Source: Nocardia farcinica (GTDB lineage: Bacteria; Actinomycetota; Actinomycetes; Mycobacteriales; Mycobacteriaceae). Taken from it: DNA of 64,000 nucleotides. The translations under genes and the position numbers were made by a program. Positions 49,656-58,247 of the stretch are shown one piece after another; positions within the stretch are counted from its first letter, which is position 1, and every line of letters starts with the position of its first letter. The stretch lies in the NCBI RefSeq assembly GCF_001182745.1, contig NZ_LN868938.1, forward strand, positions 2,232,001 through 2,296,000. The letters are read 5' to 3'. The notes beneath the pieces were generated by a model, which was not told where the DNA came from, did no database searches, and saw only the letters and a program-made list of their open reading frames with translations.

Positions 49656-50189
49656 TCAGGCGGTCTTCATCTCCGGCCGGGGCGCCGGACCCTCGGTGCG
49701 CCGGGTCAGCCGCGCTCCCGACCAGAACAGCAGCTCCACCACCCAGAACACCCACAGCGCCAGGCTCACCACCAGTACGGGAATCGCCAGGAACAGCACC
49801 GCGGGCACCGCGACGAGCAGGAAGCGCAGCAGGTCACCCGCGCTCGCCCCGGCCAGGCCGCTGCCGACCCGCACCGCCGCCCACATCATCCAGCGCCGCG
49901 GCACCGAGACGCCGAACTCGCGCAGGCTGCGCCGGAAGATCCCGTCGGCGTCGGCGGCACTCACCACCGCGCCGGCGCGTAGATAGTCGTGCAGGATCGC
50001 CGCGCGGGTATAGGCGCCGTAGCGCGGGATCAACCAGACCAGGGCGCGCGGCACCGAGGCGAAATCGGTGCGGAACCCGGCGGGCACCGTGAACTCCTGG
50101 CTCGCACCGCGATACACCAGCGGCTGCGCCAGCCGCCAGAACGTGCCGTCGATCTCCTCGACCGTCGAACCGCTGCCCACGAACGGCAT
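49656..50189 (-). CDS. DUF1353 family protein with C-terminal membrane segment
   Basis: A 177-residue protein. The DUF1353 domain (about 10-110) shows FRTDFASVPRALVWLIPRYGAY, then AAILHDYLRAGAVVSAADADGIFRRSLRE. One long hydrophobic stretch follows (FLLVAVPAVLFLAIPVLVVS and beyond). DUF1353 members are often phage- or tail-associated, but this one is free-standing and membrane-linked. Function unknown. It converges on nrtR with 42 bp between the stops. Confidence 0.82.
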   Translation of the reverse strand: MPFVGSGSTVEEIDGTFWRLAQPLVYRGASQEFTVPAGFRTDFASVPRALVWLIPRYGAYTRAAILHDYLRAGAVVSAADADGIFRRSLREFGVSVPRRWMMWAAVRVGSGLAGASAGDLLRFLLVAVPAVLFLAIPVLVVSLALWVFWVVELLFWSGARLTRRTEGPAPRPEMKTA

Positions 50190-50217
50190 GCCCCGATTCT
50201 ACGGCCGACCACCGTGC

Positions 50218-50847
50218 TCAGCGGGTTTGGCGCGCCTCCGGATGCACGGGCCGGGCGGGATCGAGCGCACCCGGATCGTCGTAGGCGGGGACCGCGCCCC
50301 ACGTCGGCGTCGGCCGGGCGTGCCCGAACGGCCCGAGGTACCCGGTGCCCAGGTCCTCGGCCGTGCTCAACGCCGCGAGGAACAGCACCACCAGCGAGGC
50401 GATCAACGGCTGCACCAGCAGCGCCAGATCGGTGCCGACCTCGGTCGGCAGGGTGACGATGCTGCCGACCGCCGGATCGTCGGCGCGCGGATGCCGCAGC
50501 TCGGCCACCGTCTCCCCGCACCACGCCATGGCGTAGGCGCCGATCAACGACCCCGTGAGCAAGCCGAGTTGCAGCAGCGGCCCGCGCACCGGCCGCAGCA
50601 GCCGCCACGCCGCGACGGCGCTCAGCAGTCCGGTGACCGCGCCGAAGCACACGAAGATCGCCACCGCGTCGAACTGGTGGGCGCTCTCCCCCGTGAGTCC
50701 CGTTCCGCGACCGGGCTGGGTCACCAGCAACTGCTCGGTGGGTGCGAGCACACCCCACAGCGCACCCACCAGCAGGCTCACCACGACCACGCCCGCGACC
50801 ACCAGCAACGCCGTGGCCGCCTCCCGGCGCACACCCTCGGCGCGCAC
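50218..50847 (-). CDS. DUF2567 membrane protein
   Basis: A 209-residue protein with four membrane segments (ALLVVAGVVVVSLLVGALWG, AVAIFVCFGAVTGLLSAVAA, LLQLGLLTGSLIGAYAMA and LALLVQPLIASLVVLFLAAL) and a cytoplasmic Pro-rich tail. It matches the DUF2567 family, and the position after bioB-bsaP matches M. tuberculosis Rv1591. Function unknown. The GTG at 50847 shares its base with the end of the bsaP stop, so the genes are coupled. Confidence 0.82.
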   Translation of the reverse strand: MRAEGVRREAATALLVVAGVVVVSLLVGALWGVLAPTEQLLVTQPGRGTGLTGESAHQFDAVAIFVCFGAVTGLLSAVAAWRLLRPVRGPLLQLGLLTGSLIGAYAMAWCGETVAELRHPRADDPAVGSIVTLPTEVGTDLALLVQPLIASLVVLFLAALSTAEDLGTGYLGPFGHARPTPTWGAVPAYDDPGALDPARPVHPEARQTR

Positions 50848-51074
50848 TACCGGTGTTCCAGACTCTTCGAGTCGATCACCCCGTGGCGGGAGCACTTGGC
50901 CCACCAGCCGTCCGGGCTCACCTGCACGATCATGCGCCTGCCGCACTGCTCGCAGAACCGCGGCGGCTCCAGGCCCAGCGCGGCCGCGGCGGGCACCGCG
51001 TCGTCGAGGCCCGGCACGATCCGCTTGCCGGTGAACGGGTTGTAGCGCTCGTCCATGTCCACGACACTACTCAT
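50847..51074 (-). CDS. bsaP: Biotin synthase auxiliary protein
   Basis: A 75-residue protein matching M. tuberculosis Rv1590. [13 protein letters not shown] opens the conserved part, then [18 protein letters not shown] and [13 protein letters not shown]. Three Cys (CxxC plus one in KCSRHG) and nearby His suggest a metal or Fe-S site. In mycobacteria BsaP has been reported to be required for biotin synthase to turn over. It starts 12 bp after the bioB stop, so the pair is one transcript. Confidence 0.9.
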   Translation of the reverse strand: MSSVVDMDERYNPFTGKRIVPGLDDAVPAAAALGLEPPRFCEQCGRRMIVQVSPDGWWAKCSRHGVIDSKSLEHR

Positions 51075-51085
51075 CGGCGGGCGAC

Positions 51086-52099
51086 CTACAGCGTTTCGTT
51101 GAGCGCCTTGATCGGCATCTTCAGCTCACCCAGCAGATCCAGGTCCGATTCGGCGGGCCGGCCGAGGGTGGTCAGGTAGTTGCCGACGATGACGGCGTTG
51201 ATGCCGCCGAGAATGCCCTGCTTGGCGCCGAGGTCGCCGAGGGTGATCTCGCGACCGCCCGCGAAGCGCAGGATGGTGCGCGGCAACGCCAGGCGGAAGG
51301 CGGCGACGGCCTTGAGCGCCTCGGCCGCGGGCAGCACCTCGAGATCGCCGAACGGCGTGCCCGGACGCGGGTTGAGGAAGTTCAGCGGCACCTCGTCGGG
51401 CTCGAGCTCGGCCAGCTGCGCGGCGAATTCGGCGCGCTGCTCCAGGGTTTCGCCCATGCCGAGGATGCCGCCGCAGCACACCTCCATGCCCGCTTCGCGC
51501 ACCATGCGCAGCGTGTCCCAGCGCTCCTCCCAGGTGTGGGTGGTGACCACGTTGGGGAAGTGCGACTTGGCGGTCTCGAGGTTGTGGTTGTAGCGGTGCA
51601 CACCCATCGCGGCGAGCTGGTCGACCTGTTCCTGGGTGAGCATGCCCAGCGAGCAGGCCACCTGGATGTCGACCTCGTTGCGGATGGCCTCCACACCGGC
51701 GGCGACCTGCGCCATCAGCCGGGCGTCCGGGCCGCGCACGGCGGCGACGATGCAGAACTCGGTGGCGCCGGTCTTGGCGGTCTGCTTGGCGGCCTCCACC
51801 AGGCTGGGGATGTCGAGCCAGGCCGCGCGCACCGGCGACTGGAACAGGCCCGACTGCGAGCAGAAGTGGCAGTCCTCGGGACAGCCGCCGGTCTTGAGGC
51901 TGATGATGCCCTCGACCTCGACCTCGGGGCCGCACCACTTCATGCGGACCTCGTGGGCCAGTCCGAGCAGCTCCTCGAGCCGGTCGTCACCGAGCCGGAG
52001 CACCGCTAGGGTCTGGTCCTGGGTCAGGCCCTCGCCGCGCTCGAGCACCTGCTCGCGCGCGATCTCGAGAATGTCGGTCTGAACGGGTGCCTGGGTCAC
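51086..52099 (-). CDS. bioB: Biotin synthase
   Basis: A 337-residue radical-SAM enzyme that inserts sulfur into dethiobiotin. The cluster motif is in [16 protein letters not shown] (C-X3-C-X2-C); the second-cluster Cys are in [18 protein letters not shown] and [11 protein letters not shown], and the conserved Arg region is [13 protein letters not shown]. The GTG at 52099 follows AGGGATT. It has a good promoter (TTGACT, 17 bp, TAGCCT) overlapped by a TGAAC-N3-GTTCA dyad. bioF, bioA and bioD are not in the window. Confidence 0.97.
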   Translation of the reverse strand: MTQAPVQTDILEIAREQVLERGEGLTQDQTLAVLRLGDDRLEELLGLAHEVRMKWCGPEVEVEGIISLKTGGCPEDCHFCSQSGLFQSPVRAAWLDIPSLVEAAKQTAKTGATEFCIVAAVRGPDARLMAQVAAGVEAIRNEVDIQVACSLGMLTQEQVDQLAAMGVHRYNHNLETAKSHFPNVVTTHTWEERWDTLRMVREAGMEVCCGGILGMGETLEQRAEFAAQLAELEPDEVPLNFLNPRPGTPFGDLEVLPAAEALKAVAAFRLALPRTILRFAGGREITLGDLGAKQGILGGINAVIVGNYLTTLGRPAESDLDLLGELKMPIKALNETL

Positions 52100-52169
52100 T
52101 GCGGAAATCCCTTCGGGCGGGCTTCTTCGTAGGGCGACGGCCCCTCGCGCCCGAGGTGGCCGTGCAACT

Positions 52170-52210
52170 TGAACGGTGTTCAGGCTAGGGTAGCGGCAAG
52201 AGTGAGTCAA
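52170..52210 (-). promoter_or_regulatory. bioB promoter with BioQ-type operator
   Basis: On the minus strand, TTGACT (52205-52210) and TAGCCT (52182-52187) are 17 bp apart. The dyad TGAAC-GGT-GTTCA (52170-52182) overlaps the last base of the -10 and covers the transcript start. It has the 13-bp layout described for BioQ of mycobacteria. On the plus strand TTGAAC (52169-52174) could also serve as -35 for the divergent regulator. Confidence 0.7.
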
Positions 52211-52232
52211 AGCACGATCGGAAGGGACAACG

Positions 52233-52817
52233 GTGCAACTGCACAGGGCGGACGTGGTCGACGGCGCCATCGCCATCCTCGACCAGTACGGCCTCGCCGA
52301 CCTGACCATGCGCAGGCTGGCGAGTTCACTGCAGGTGCAGCCGGGCGCCCTGTACTGGCACTTCCCCAACAAGCAGGCCCTGCTCGGCGCGGTCGCCGAC
52401 CGCATCCTGGCCCCGATGGAGGCACCGGTCACCGCGACCGACTGGGCCGGTCAGCTCACCGAACTCGCGCACCGGCTGCGGGACTGCCTGCTGGCCTACC
52501 GCGACGGCGCCGAACTCGTCTCGGCCACCTACGCCTCCCGGCTGACCACCAGCAAGGGCCGCGAGCGCCTGGCCGGGGTCGCGATCCGCGCGGGCATGCC
52601 GCGCCAAGAGGCCGAACTGGCCGCCTACACGCTGCTGTACTACGTGCTGGGCCAGACCGTCGACGAGCAGTCCCGCATGCAGATGGACTCCGCGGGCGCG
52701 CTGCCCGCCGACGCCACCCCGCTCGACGAAACCCCTGACGCCACCGCGCGTTTCGACTTCGGCCTGCAACTGTTCATCGCGGGCGTACGGCACCTGCTCG
52801 GCAGCCGCGTCCGCTGA
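52233..52817 (+). CDS. bioQ: TetR family regulator, probable biotin repressor BioQ
   Basis: A 194-residue TetR regulator. The HTH is at about 24-48 ([30 protein letters not shown] as a region), then a helical ligand domain. It is divergent from bioB across a TGAAC-N3-GTTCA dyad, the arrangement and motif of mycobacterial BioQ, which senses biotin status indirectly. The start is GTG 52233 after GGAAGGGACAACG. The last 44 bp overlap the 3' end of the convergent MFS gene. The name rests on context and operator more than on diagnostic residues. Confidence 0.75.
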   Translation: MQLHRADVVDGAIAILDQYGLADLTMRRLASSLQVQPGALYWHFPNKQALLGAVADRILAPMEAPVTATDWAGQLTELAHRLRDCLLAYRDGAELVSATYASRLTTSKGRERLAGVAIRAGMPRQEAELAAYTLLYYVLGQTVDEQSRMQMDSAGALPADATPLDETPDATARFDFGLQLFIAGVRHLLGSRVR

Positions 52818-54048
52818 GCAGCCGCGTTCGGCCGCTGTCGGGCCGTGGTCGGTCCACCGCGGCCCGCCCGGCGGGAAACCACCGGTACATCGTCCACGCG
52901 CCCGCCCCCGCGGCGAGCGCGAGCGCGAAGGAGGCGGCGCCGAGAACGGCGAGCGCGCTGATCGCGCCCACCGCGACCGGTCCGGCGAACATGCCGATGT
53001 CGTGGGTGAGACGCCAGGCGCCGAGGAATTCGGCGCGCCGGTCCGGCGGGGCGACGTCGGCGCCGACGGTCATGATGAGCCCGTTGCTGATGCCGTTGGC
53101 CAGCCCGAGCAGCACCGCCGCCGCGCCCGCGGTGAGCGCCGAGCCGGTGAACGGCAGCGCGGCGTAGCCGAGGGCGAAGCACAGCATGGACGGAATACCG
53201 GTGGCGCGGCGGCCGTAGCGGTCCAGCCAGATCCCCGCGGGATAGGACATCAGCACGTCGACCGCTCCCGCGATGCCGAAGATCAGGCTGGTGGCGACGG
53301 GGCTGAGCCCGATGTGCGCGGCCCACAACGGCAACAGCGCCTGGCGGGCGGCCCGGGCGGCGCCGGTGAGCAGCGCCGCCGAGCCGAGCGTGCCCAGCAG
53401 CCTACGGTTCTCCACCACCACCGAGGACAGCGTGTGCGTGCCGCTCTCGCCGCCGACGTCGCGCACCGCGACCATCGCCAGACCGGCGAGCAGGGTGGTG
53501 ACACACTGCAACCACAGTCCGCCGTTCGGGCCCATCACGTGCACCAGTCCGGCCCCGAGGAACGGGCCGCAGAAGAACCCGAGCCGGTGCGCGCCCGCCA
53601 GGGTCGACAGTGCGCGGCCCCGGTCACCGGGAGACACCACCGCGACGAGGTAGGACTGCCTGGCCAGGCCCCACACCGCCCCCGCCGCGCCGTTGAGCAG
53701 CATCCCCGCCGCCAGCACCGCCAGGTTCGGCGCCAGGATCGCCGCGAGCACCCCGGCCAGCCCGAGCAGCGACCCCAGCCCGATCGCCCCGCGCTCCCCC
53801 ACCCGGGCCACCACCCGGCCGGCGGGCAGATCGGTGAGCACCATCCCCAGCCCGCTCAGCGACACGACCAGTCCGGCGAGCCCGGCACTCGCACCGAGAT
53901 CCAGGGCCCGTAGCGCGTACATCGGCGCCGCCGCACCGGCCCCGGTGCCGTACAGCGCCATCGGCACGAACACCGACCACGTCAGGCTCCGCAACCGCAC
54001 GGAACGGACTGTGCCGGTGGCACTTTCGGTCGCTCGGTCGACGCTCAC
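52774..54048 (-). CDS. MFS transporter, 12 spans
   Basis: A 424-residue major facilitator with the loop 2-3 motif form DLPAGRVVARVGERGAIGLG and the mid-protein repeat DRYGRRATGIPSMLCFALGYAAL. N- and C-halves both carry six hydrophobic spans. The substrate is unknown; a drug or metabolite exporter is likely. Its Arg-rich C-terminal tail is encoded across the 3' end of the bioQ-like gene (44-bp convergent overlap). The GTG at 54048 is the best start. It lies 104 bp downstream of the LLM monooxygenase stop region and may be separate. Confidence 0.85.
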   Translation of the reverse strand: MSVDRATESATGTVRSVRLRSLTWSVFVPMALYGTGAGAAAPMYALRALDLGASAGLAGLVVSLSGLGMVLTDLPAGRVVARVGERGAIGLGSLLGLAGVLAAILAPNLAVLAAGMLLNGAAGAVWGLARQSYLVAVVSPGDRGRALSTLAGAHRLGFFCGPFLGAGLVHVMGPNGGLWLQCVTTLLAGLAMVAVRDVGGESGTHTLSSVVVENRRLLGTLGSAALLTGAARAARQALLPLWAAHIGLSPVATSLIFGIAGAVDVLMSYPAGIWLDRYGRRATGIPSMLCFALGYAALPFTGSALTAGAAAVLLGLANGISNGLIMTVGADVAPPDRRAEFLGAWRLTHDIGMFAGPVAVGAISALAVLGAASFALALAAGAGAWTMYRWFPAGRAAVDRPRPDSGRTRLLSGRGCRAGAVRPR

Positions 54049-54151
54049 CGCCCGCGCCCCCGGTGGCGACCGCGTGGTGTCCCGGCCCGCGCACCGCAGC
54101 GCGCGAGCCCGGCCGCCGCGCGTCCGCCCGGACACTCCTCGGGTGCCCGGC

Positions 54152-55504
54152 TCACCGCACCCCCACCGGTCGACGGGCGAATCGGCTCTCCGGCCGCGGC
54201 AGTCCGAAGTGATCGCGCAACGTCGTGCCCGAGTATTCGGTGCGGAACAGCCCGCGCTCGCGCAGGATCGGCACCACGGTGTCGGTGAAGACCTCCAGCC
54301 CGCCCGGGTAGTAGGGCGGCATCACGTTGAACCCGTCGGCGGCACCGTGGCGGAACCACTCCTCGATGGTGTCGGCGACCTGTTCGGGCGTGCCCGCGAA
54401 CACCCGGTGCCCGCGCGCGCCCGCCAGCCGATGCAGCAACTGCCGCAGCGTCGGCCGTTCCCGGCGCACGATCCCGGCGACGACCTGCAACCGGCTGCGC
54501 GCGTTGTCGGTGACCTCACCCGCGTCGTCGAACTCCTCGACCGGCACCGGCTCGTCGAGCTTCAGGTGCCGTAGATCCCGTCCGGCGATTCCGGCGAGCT
54601 GTGCCAGCCCGTATTCCGGCACGGTCAGCTCGTTGAACTCCCGCTCCAGTTTCCGGGCCGCGGCCTCGGTGTCGGCGATGAACGGGCTGATGCCGGGCAG
54701 GATCTTCACGTGCTCGGGGTCGCGGCCGAACGCGCGGGCCTTGGCCTTGATGTCGGCGTAGAACGCCTGGGCGTCCGCCAGTTGCTGGTGCGCGGTGAAG
54801 ATGGCCTCGGCGTAGCGGCCCGCGAACGCGCGGCCCTCGTTGGAGGCGCCCGCCTGGACCAGCACCGGATGCCCCTGCGGTGGGCGCGCGGCGTTGAACG
54901 GTCCACGCACGCGCAGGTATTCGCCCTCGAAATCGATGCGGTGGATCTTGGCCGGATCGGCGTAGCGGCCCGCCGCGGTGTCCAGCAGGATGGCGTCGTC
55001 CTCCCAGCTGTCCCACAGCGCGACCACCGCGTCCACGAATTCCCGTGCCCGCGCGTACCTTTCGGTGTGGTCGGGGTGGCGGTCCAGCCCGAAGTTGGCC
55101 GCGGCCAGATCGGTGCCGGTGGTGACGATGTTCCACCCGGCCCGGCCGCCGGAGAGGTGGTCCAGACTCGCGAACAGCCTGGCCAGATTGTAGGGCTCGT
55201 AGTAGGTGGTCGAGGCGGTGGCGATCAGCCCGATCCGGCTGGTGGCGGCCGCGATGGCGGTGAGCAGCGTGATCGGTTCCAGTCCGGGCGCGGCGTTGAA
55301 TTCGACATTGGTGCGCAGCGCGGGACCGTCGGCGAAGAACACCGCGTCCAATGTCGCGGCCTCGGCGGTGCGGGCGATCTCCTGGTAGTACCGCACGTCG
55401 TAGATGCGGTCGGGCCTGCTCGCCGGATGGCGCCAGGCGGCCTCGTGGTGCCCGGCGGGATAGATGAAGGCGTTGAGGCTCAGCTGGCGGGGACGGTCGG
55501 TCAT
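54152..55504 (-). CDS. FMN-dependent LLM-class monooxygenase (NtaA/SnaA/DszA group)
   Basis: A 450-residue flavin-reductase-coupled monooxygenase. Typical stretches are LSLNAFIYPAGHHEAAWRHP, LDAVFFADGPALR, SASTTYYEPYNLARLFASLDHLSGGRAGWNIVT (around residues 95-127), HPVLVQAGASNEGRAFAGR and GTPEQVADTIEEWF. It lies last in an operon with a sulfonate-type ABC importer, so it probably desulfonates or oxidises the imported organosulfur compound. Its ATG at 55504 overlaps the ATPase stop (ATGA). No flavin reductase gene is in the cluster. Confidence 0.9.
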   Translation of the reverse strand: MTDRPRQLSLNAFIYPAGHHEAAWRHPASRPDRIYDVRYYQEIARTAEAATLDAVFFADGPALRTNVEFNAAPGLEPITLLTAIAAATSRIGLIATASTTYYEPYNLARLFASLDHLSGGRAGWNIVTTGTDLAAANFGLDRHPDHTERYARAREFVDAVVALWDSWEDDAILLDTAAGRYADPAKIHRIDFEGEYLRVRGPFNAARPPQGHPVLVQAGASNEGRAFAGRYAEAIFTAHQQLADAQAFYADIKAKARAFGRDPEHVKILPGISPFIADTEAAARKLEREFNELTVPEYGLAQLAGIAGRDLRHLKLDEPVPVEEFDDAGEVTDNARSRLQVVAGIVRRERPTLRQLLHRLAGARGHRVFAGTPEQVADTIEEWFRHGAADGFNVMPPYYPGGLEVFTDTVVPILRERGLFRTEYSGTTLRDHFGLPRPESRFARRPVGVR

Positions 55505-56250
55505 GAGGCTTGTTTCTCTTCCTCCGGTGCGGCGAGGTCGACGCCGAGCGCGGCGAGCAGCAGCTCGCGGGCGTGGATGAACTCGGGGGCGCTGTGACGG
55601 CGGGGCCGGGGCAGCTCGATGCGCAGGTCGGTGGCGAGGCGGCCGTCCTGCAACACCAGCACCCGGTCGGCGAGCAGCACCGCCTCGTCGACGTCGTGGG
55701 TGACCAGCAGCACGGCGGGCTTGTGCCGGGCGCACAGATCCTGCAGCAGGGCGTGCATCCTGATCCTGGTCAAGGCGTCCAGCGCGCCGAACGGCTCGTC
55801 GGCCAGCAGCAGTTCCGGCTCGCGGACCAGCGACCTGGCCAGTGCCACCCGTTGCTGCTCACCACCGGAGAGCTCCCGCGGCCAGGCGCGCTCGCGCCCG
55901 GCCAGGCCCACCTCGGCCAGCGCCGCCCGGCCGCGCGCGGCGGCATCGGCGCCGGACAGGCCGAGGATCACGTTGTCGAGCACGCGGGCCCAGGGCAGCA
56001 GCCGGGAGTCCTGGAAGACCACCGCGCGTTCGCTCGGCACCCGCAACTCGCCCGAGCCGGTACCCGCGTCGTCGAGTTCGGCGAGTGCGCGCAGCAGCGT
56101 GCTCTTGCCCGAGCCGCTGCGCCCGAGCAACGCCACGAACTCACCGCGCGCGATGTCGAGATCGATGCCGCGCAGCACCGTGCGGTCACCGAAGCCGCGG
56201 CGCAGCTCGCGGGTGCGGACCACGCTCAGTCGCCCAGTGTCTGTCGCCAT
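55501..56250 (-). CDS. ssuB: Sulfonate/nitrate-type ABC transporter ATPase
   Basis: A 249-residue ATPase. Walker A is LLGRSGSGKSTLLRAL, the Q-loop VVFQDSRLLPW, the signature LSGGEQQRVALARSL, Walker B LLLADEPFGALD and the H-loop VTHDVDEAVLLADRV. This pattern is that of the SsuB/TauB/NrtD family. It overlaps the permease gene by 25 bp and its stop overlaps the monooxygenase start. The gene symbol reflects family, not a proven substrate. Confidence 0.9.
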   Translation of the reverse strand: MATDTGRLSVVRTRELRRGFGDRTVLRGIDLDIARGEFVALLGRSGSGKSTLLRALAELDDAGTGSGELRVPSERAVVFQDSRLLPWARVLDNVILGLSGADAAARGRAALAEVGLAGRERAWPRELSGGEQQRVALARSLVREPELLLADEPFGALDALTRIRMHALLQDLCARHKPAVLLVTHDVDEAVLLADRVLVLQDGRLATDLRIELPRPRRHSAPEFIHARELLLAALGVDLAAPEEEKQAS

Positions 56251-57089
56251 GACAGTGCCTTCCTTTCCACCGCGCGCACCGCGATGTCGCCGAACAGGCC
56301 GAGCAGTCCGTAGATCACCAACCCGACCACGATCACGTCGATCTGGCCGTAGGTGCGCGCCTGCGTCATCAGGTAGCCGATGCCGCTGGTGGCGTTGACC
56401 TGCTCGACGACGACCAGCGCCAGCCAGGAGATCGTCACCGCCAACCGCAGGCCGATGAAGAAGCCGGGCAGCGAACCGGGCAGCGCGACGCGGCGCACGA
56501 ACGCCGCACGCGACAGCCGCACGGTCTCGGCCAGCTCCACATAGCGGGAGTCGACACTGCGCAGATAGGCGTGGGTGTTGATGTAGACCGGCACGAAGAC
56601 GCTCAGCGTGATGACGATCAGCTTCATCTCCTCGCCGATGCCGAACCACACGATGAACAGCGGGATCAACGCCAGCGTCGGAATGGCGCGCTTGATCTGG
56701 ATCGGCCCGTCCAGCAGCGCCTCGCCCACCCTGCTCAGGCCCGCGATGAGCGCGAGCACCACGCCGATCACCACGCCCAACGCCAACCCGATGCCGGCAC
56801 GTTGCAGCGAGGTCAGCAGATTCGACTGCAGACGGCCGTCGGCGATCAGCTCACCGGCGGTCTGCGCCACCGTCCAGGGGGCGGGCAGGGTGTCGGGGTC
56901 GAGCGAGCCGGTGGCCGAGCCGAGCACCCAGGCGCCGACCAGCAGCGCCGGGCCGAGCGCGATCCCGAACGGGATCGGTGTGCCCGGGCCGAGCCTGCGC
57001 CGCGACAACCCGCCGCGCGCCTGCCGGGCCTGCGACGTGCCCGCCGCGCCGAACCGGCGCAGCACGCCCGCTTCCACTGTCGCCATCAT
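56226..57089 (-). CDS. ssuC: Sulfonate/nitrate-type ABC transporter permease
   Basis: A 287-residue permease with six spans and the coupling motif region YVELAETVRLSRAAFVRRVALPGSLPGFFIGLRLA (about 178-212). It also has LALIPLFIVWFGIGEEMKLIVI, typical of SsuC/TauC. Of two adjacent ATGs, 57089 forms an ATGA overlap with the binding-protein stop. Confidence 0.9.
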   Translation of the reverse strand: MMATVEAGVLRRFGAAGTSQARQARGGLSRRRLGPGTPIPFGIALGPALLVGAWVLGSATGSLDPDTLPAPWTVAQTAGELIADGRLQSNLLTSLQRAGIGLALGVVIGVVLALIAGLSRVGEALLDGPIQIKRAIPTLALIPLFIVWFGIGEEMKLIVITLSVFVPVYINTHAYLRSVDSRYVELAETVRLSRAAFVRRVALPGSLPGFFIGLRLAVTISWLALVVVEQVNATSGIGYLMTQARTYGQIDVIVVGLVIYGLLGLFGDIAVRAVERKALSWRQTLGD

Positions 57090-58180
57090 CGCTCCTTCGG
57101 CTCGAACGCCGCGCCGGATTCGGTGACCGCCGCGGTCACCACGGCGTCGTACCGCAGGTCGAAACCGTCGGCGGCCTCGACCTTTCTCGGCAGCTCACCG
57201 GCGGCATCGATGAGGTCGATGGTCGCCTGCTGCCGATCGATCAGGTCCTGGTCCAGATGCGGGAAGACGTAGCTGCCCAGCGAATCCACGATCCGGCGCG
57301 CGTCCTCCGGCGAGACCTTCTGGTTCTCCACGTAATACCGTTGCTCCCACTCGGCGCGGTGGGTGTTGGTCCACTGGTAGGCGCGCACATACGCCCGCAC
57401 CAGCGCGGCCACCGCCGCCGACCGGGCCGGGTCGTTGGTCACCTCCCGGCGCGCGTAGAGGTAGGCCAATCCGCTGTAGATGCCGTGCGTTTCGCTGTCG
57501 GGCAGCACGGTGGCGCCGGGCGTGCGCAGCAGCCGCGTGACGTTCGGTTCGATCAGCGGGGCCACGTCCACCTGGCCGGTGCGCACCGCGTCGAGGAACT
57601 CCGCCAGCTGCAACCGGACCAGTTCCACGTCGCCGGTGTCCAGTCCCGCCTTGTCCAGCGCGCGCAGCACGGCCGCCTGCTGGGCGGTGCCCTCGGCGTA
57701 GGCGATCTTCCTGCCCTTCAGATCCGCCAGCGTCGTCACCGGAACACCCGGCGCCACCGCCAGTTTCAGCGCGTCCACGCTGGTGCGGTACGCGGCCACG
57801 ATCGGCACGTCCTGCCCGGCGGCCAGCGCGTGGATCGGCGGCACGTCCCCCACCGGCGCCACGTCGGCCGCGCCGGCGCGGAACGCCTCCAGGATGGCCG
57901 GGCCGCCGACGAAGTTGGCGAATTCGACGGTGAACGGCAGCGTGTCGAGCTCACCGGAGAGCCGCAGCGCCGTCTGCAACCGCTCCTGCTGGTCGGCGAT
58001 CACGAGCTTGGTGCCGGGCGGCACCTCGGTGGGCAGCGGGGTGTTCGCGGCGGCCACCGTCGCGTCGTCGTCCTTCGCGCAACCGGTCAGCCCGAGGGTC
58101 GCGGCGGTCGCCGCGGCGAGCAGAACGGCGGTCAGGCGACGGCCACGACGGCCGGCGAGCACGGTTCGGGTTCCAGACAT
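57086..58180 (-). CDS. ssuA: Sulfonate/nitrate-type ABC transporter binding lipoprotein
   Basis: A 364-residue lipoprotein. The signal peptide ends LGLTGCAKDDD (lipobox Cys near 34). The type II binding fold shows FANFVGGPAILEAFRAGAADVAPVGDVPP, ADLKGRKIAYAEGTAQQAAVLRAL and VQLAEFLDAV-like stretches of the SsuA/NrtT family. First gene of a four-gene operon ending in the LLM monooxygenase. I see no S-box or other riboswitch upstream. Confidence 0.88.
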   Translation of the reverse strand: MSGTRTVLAGRRGRRLTAVLLAAATAATLGLTGCAKDDDATVAAANTPLPTEVPPGTKLVIADQQERLQTALRLSGELDTLPFTVEFANFVGGPAILEAFRAGAADVAPVGDVPPIHALAAGQDVPIVAAYRTSVDALKLAVAPGVPVTTLADLKGRKIAYAEGTAQQAAVLRALDKAGLDTGDVELVRLQLAEFLDAVRTGQVDVAPLIEPNVTRLLRTPGATVLPDSETHGIYSGLAYLYARREVTNDPARSAAVAALVRAYVRAYQWTNTHRAEWEQRYYVENQKVSPEDARRIVDSLGSYVFPHLDQDLIDRQQATIDLIDAAGELPRKVEAADGFDLRYDAVVTAAVTESGAAFEPKER

Positions 58181-58214
58181 GCGGGGAATTGAAACAACCC
58201 GGCCGCGTCCCCGA

Positions 58215-58247
58215 ACACCTTTGTCGGCAGCCTGATTCGAAAGGTGT
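58215..58247 (-). terminator. Inverted repeat at the end of the hydrolase gene
   Basis: ACACCTTT (58215-58222) and AAAGGTGT (58240-58247) flank 17 bp. It overlaps the hydrolase stop codon and lies 35 bp upstream of the binding-lipoprotein start, so it could end the hydrolase transcript or act as an operator for the sulfonate operon. Confidence 0.4.

Noticed and set aside
58181..58246. S-box (SAM) riboswitch upstream of the sulfonate operon
   Set aside because: No conserved SAM-riboswitch core is present; only an 8-bp inverted repeat is seen.
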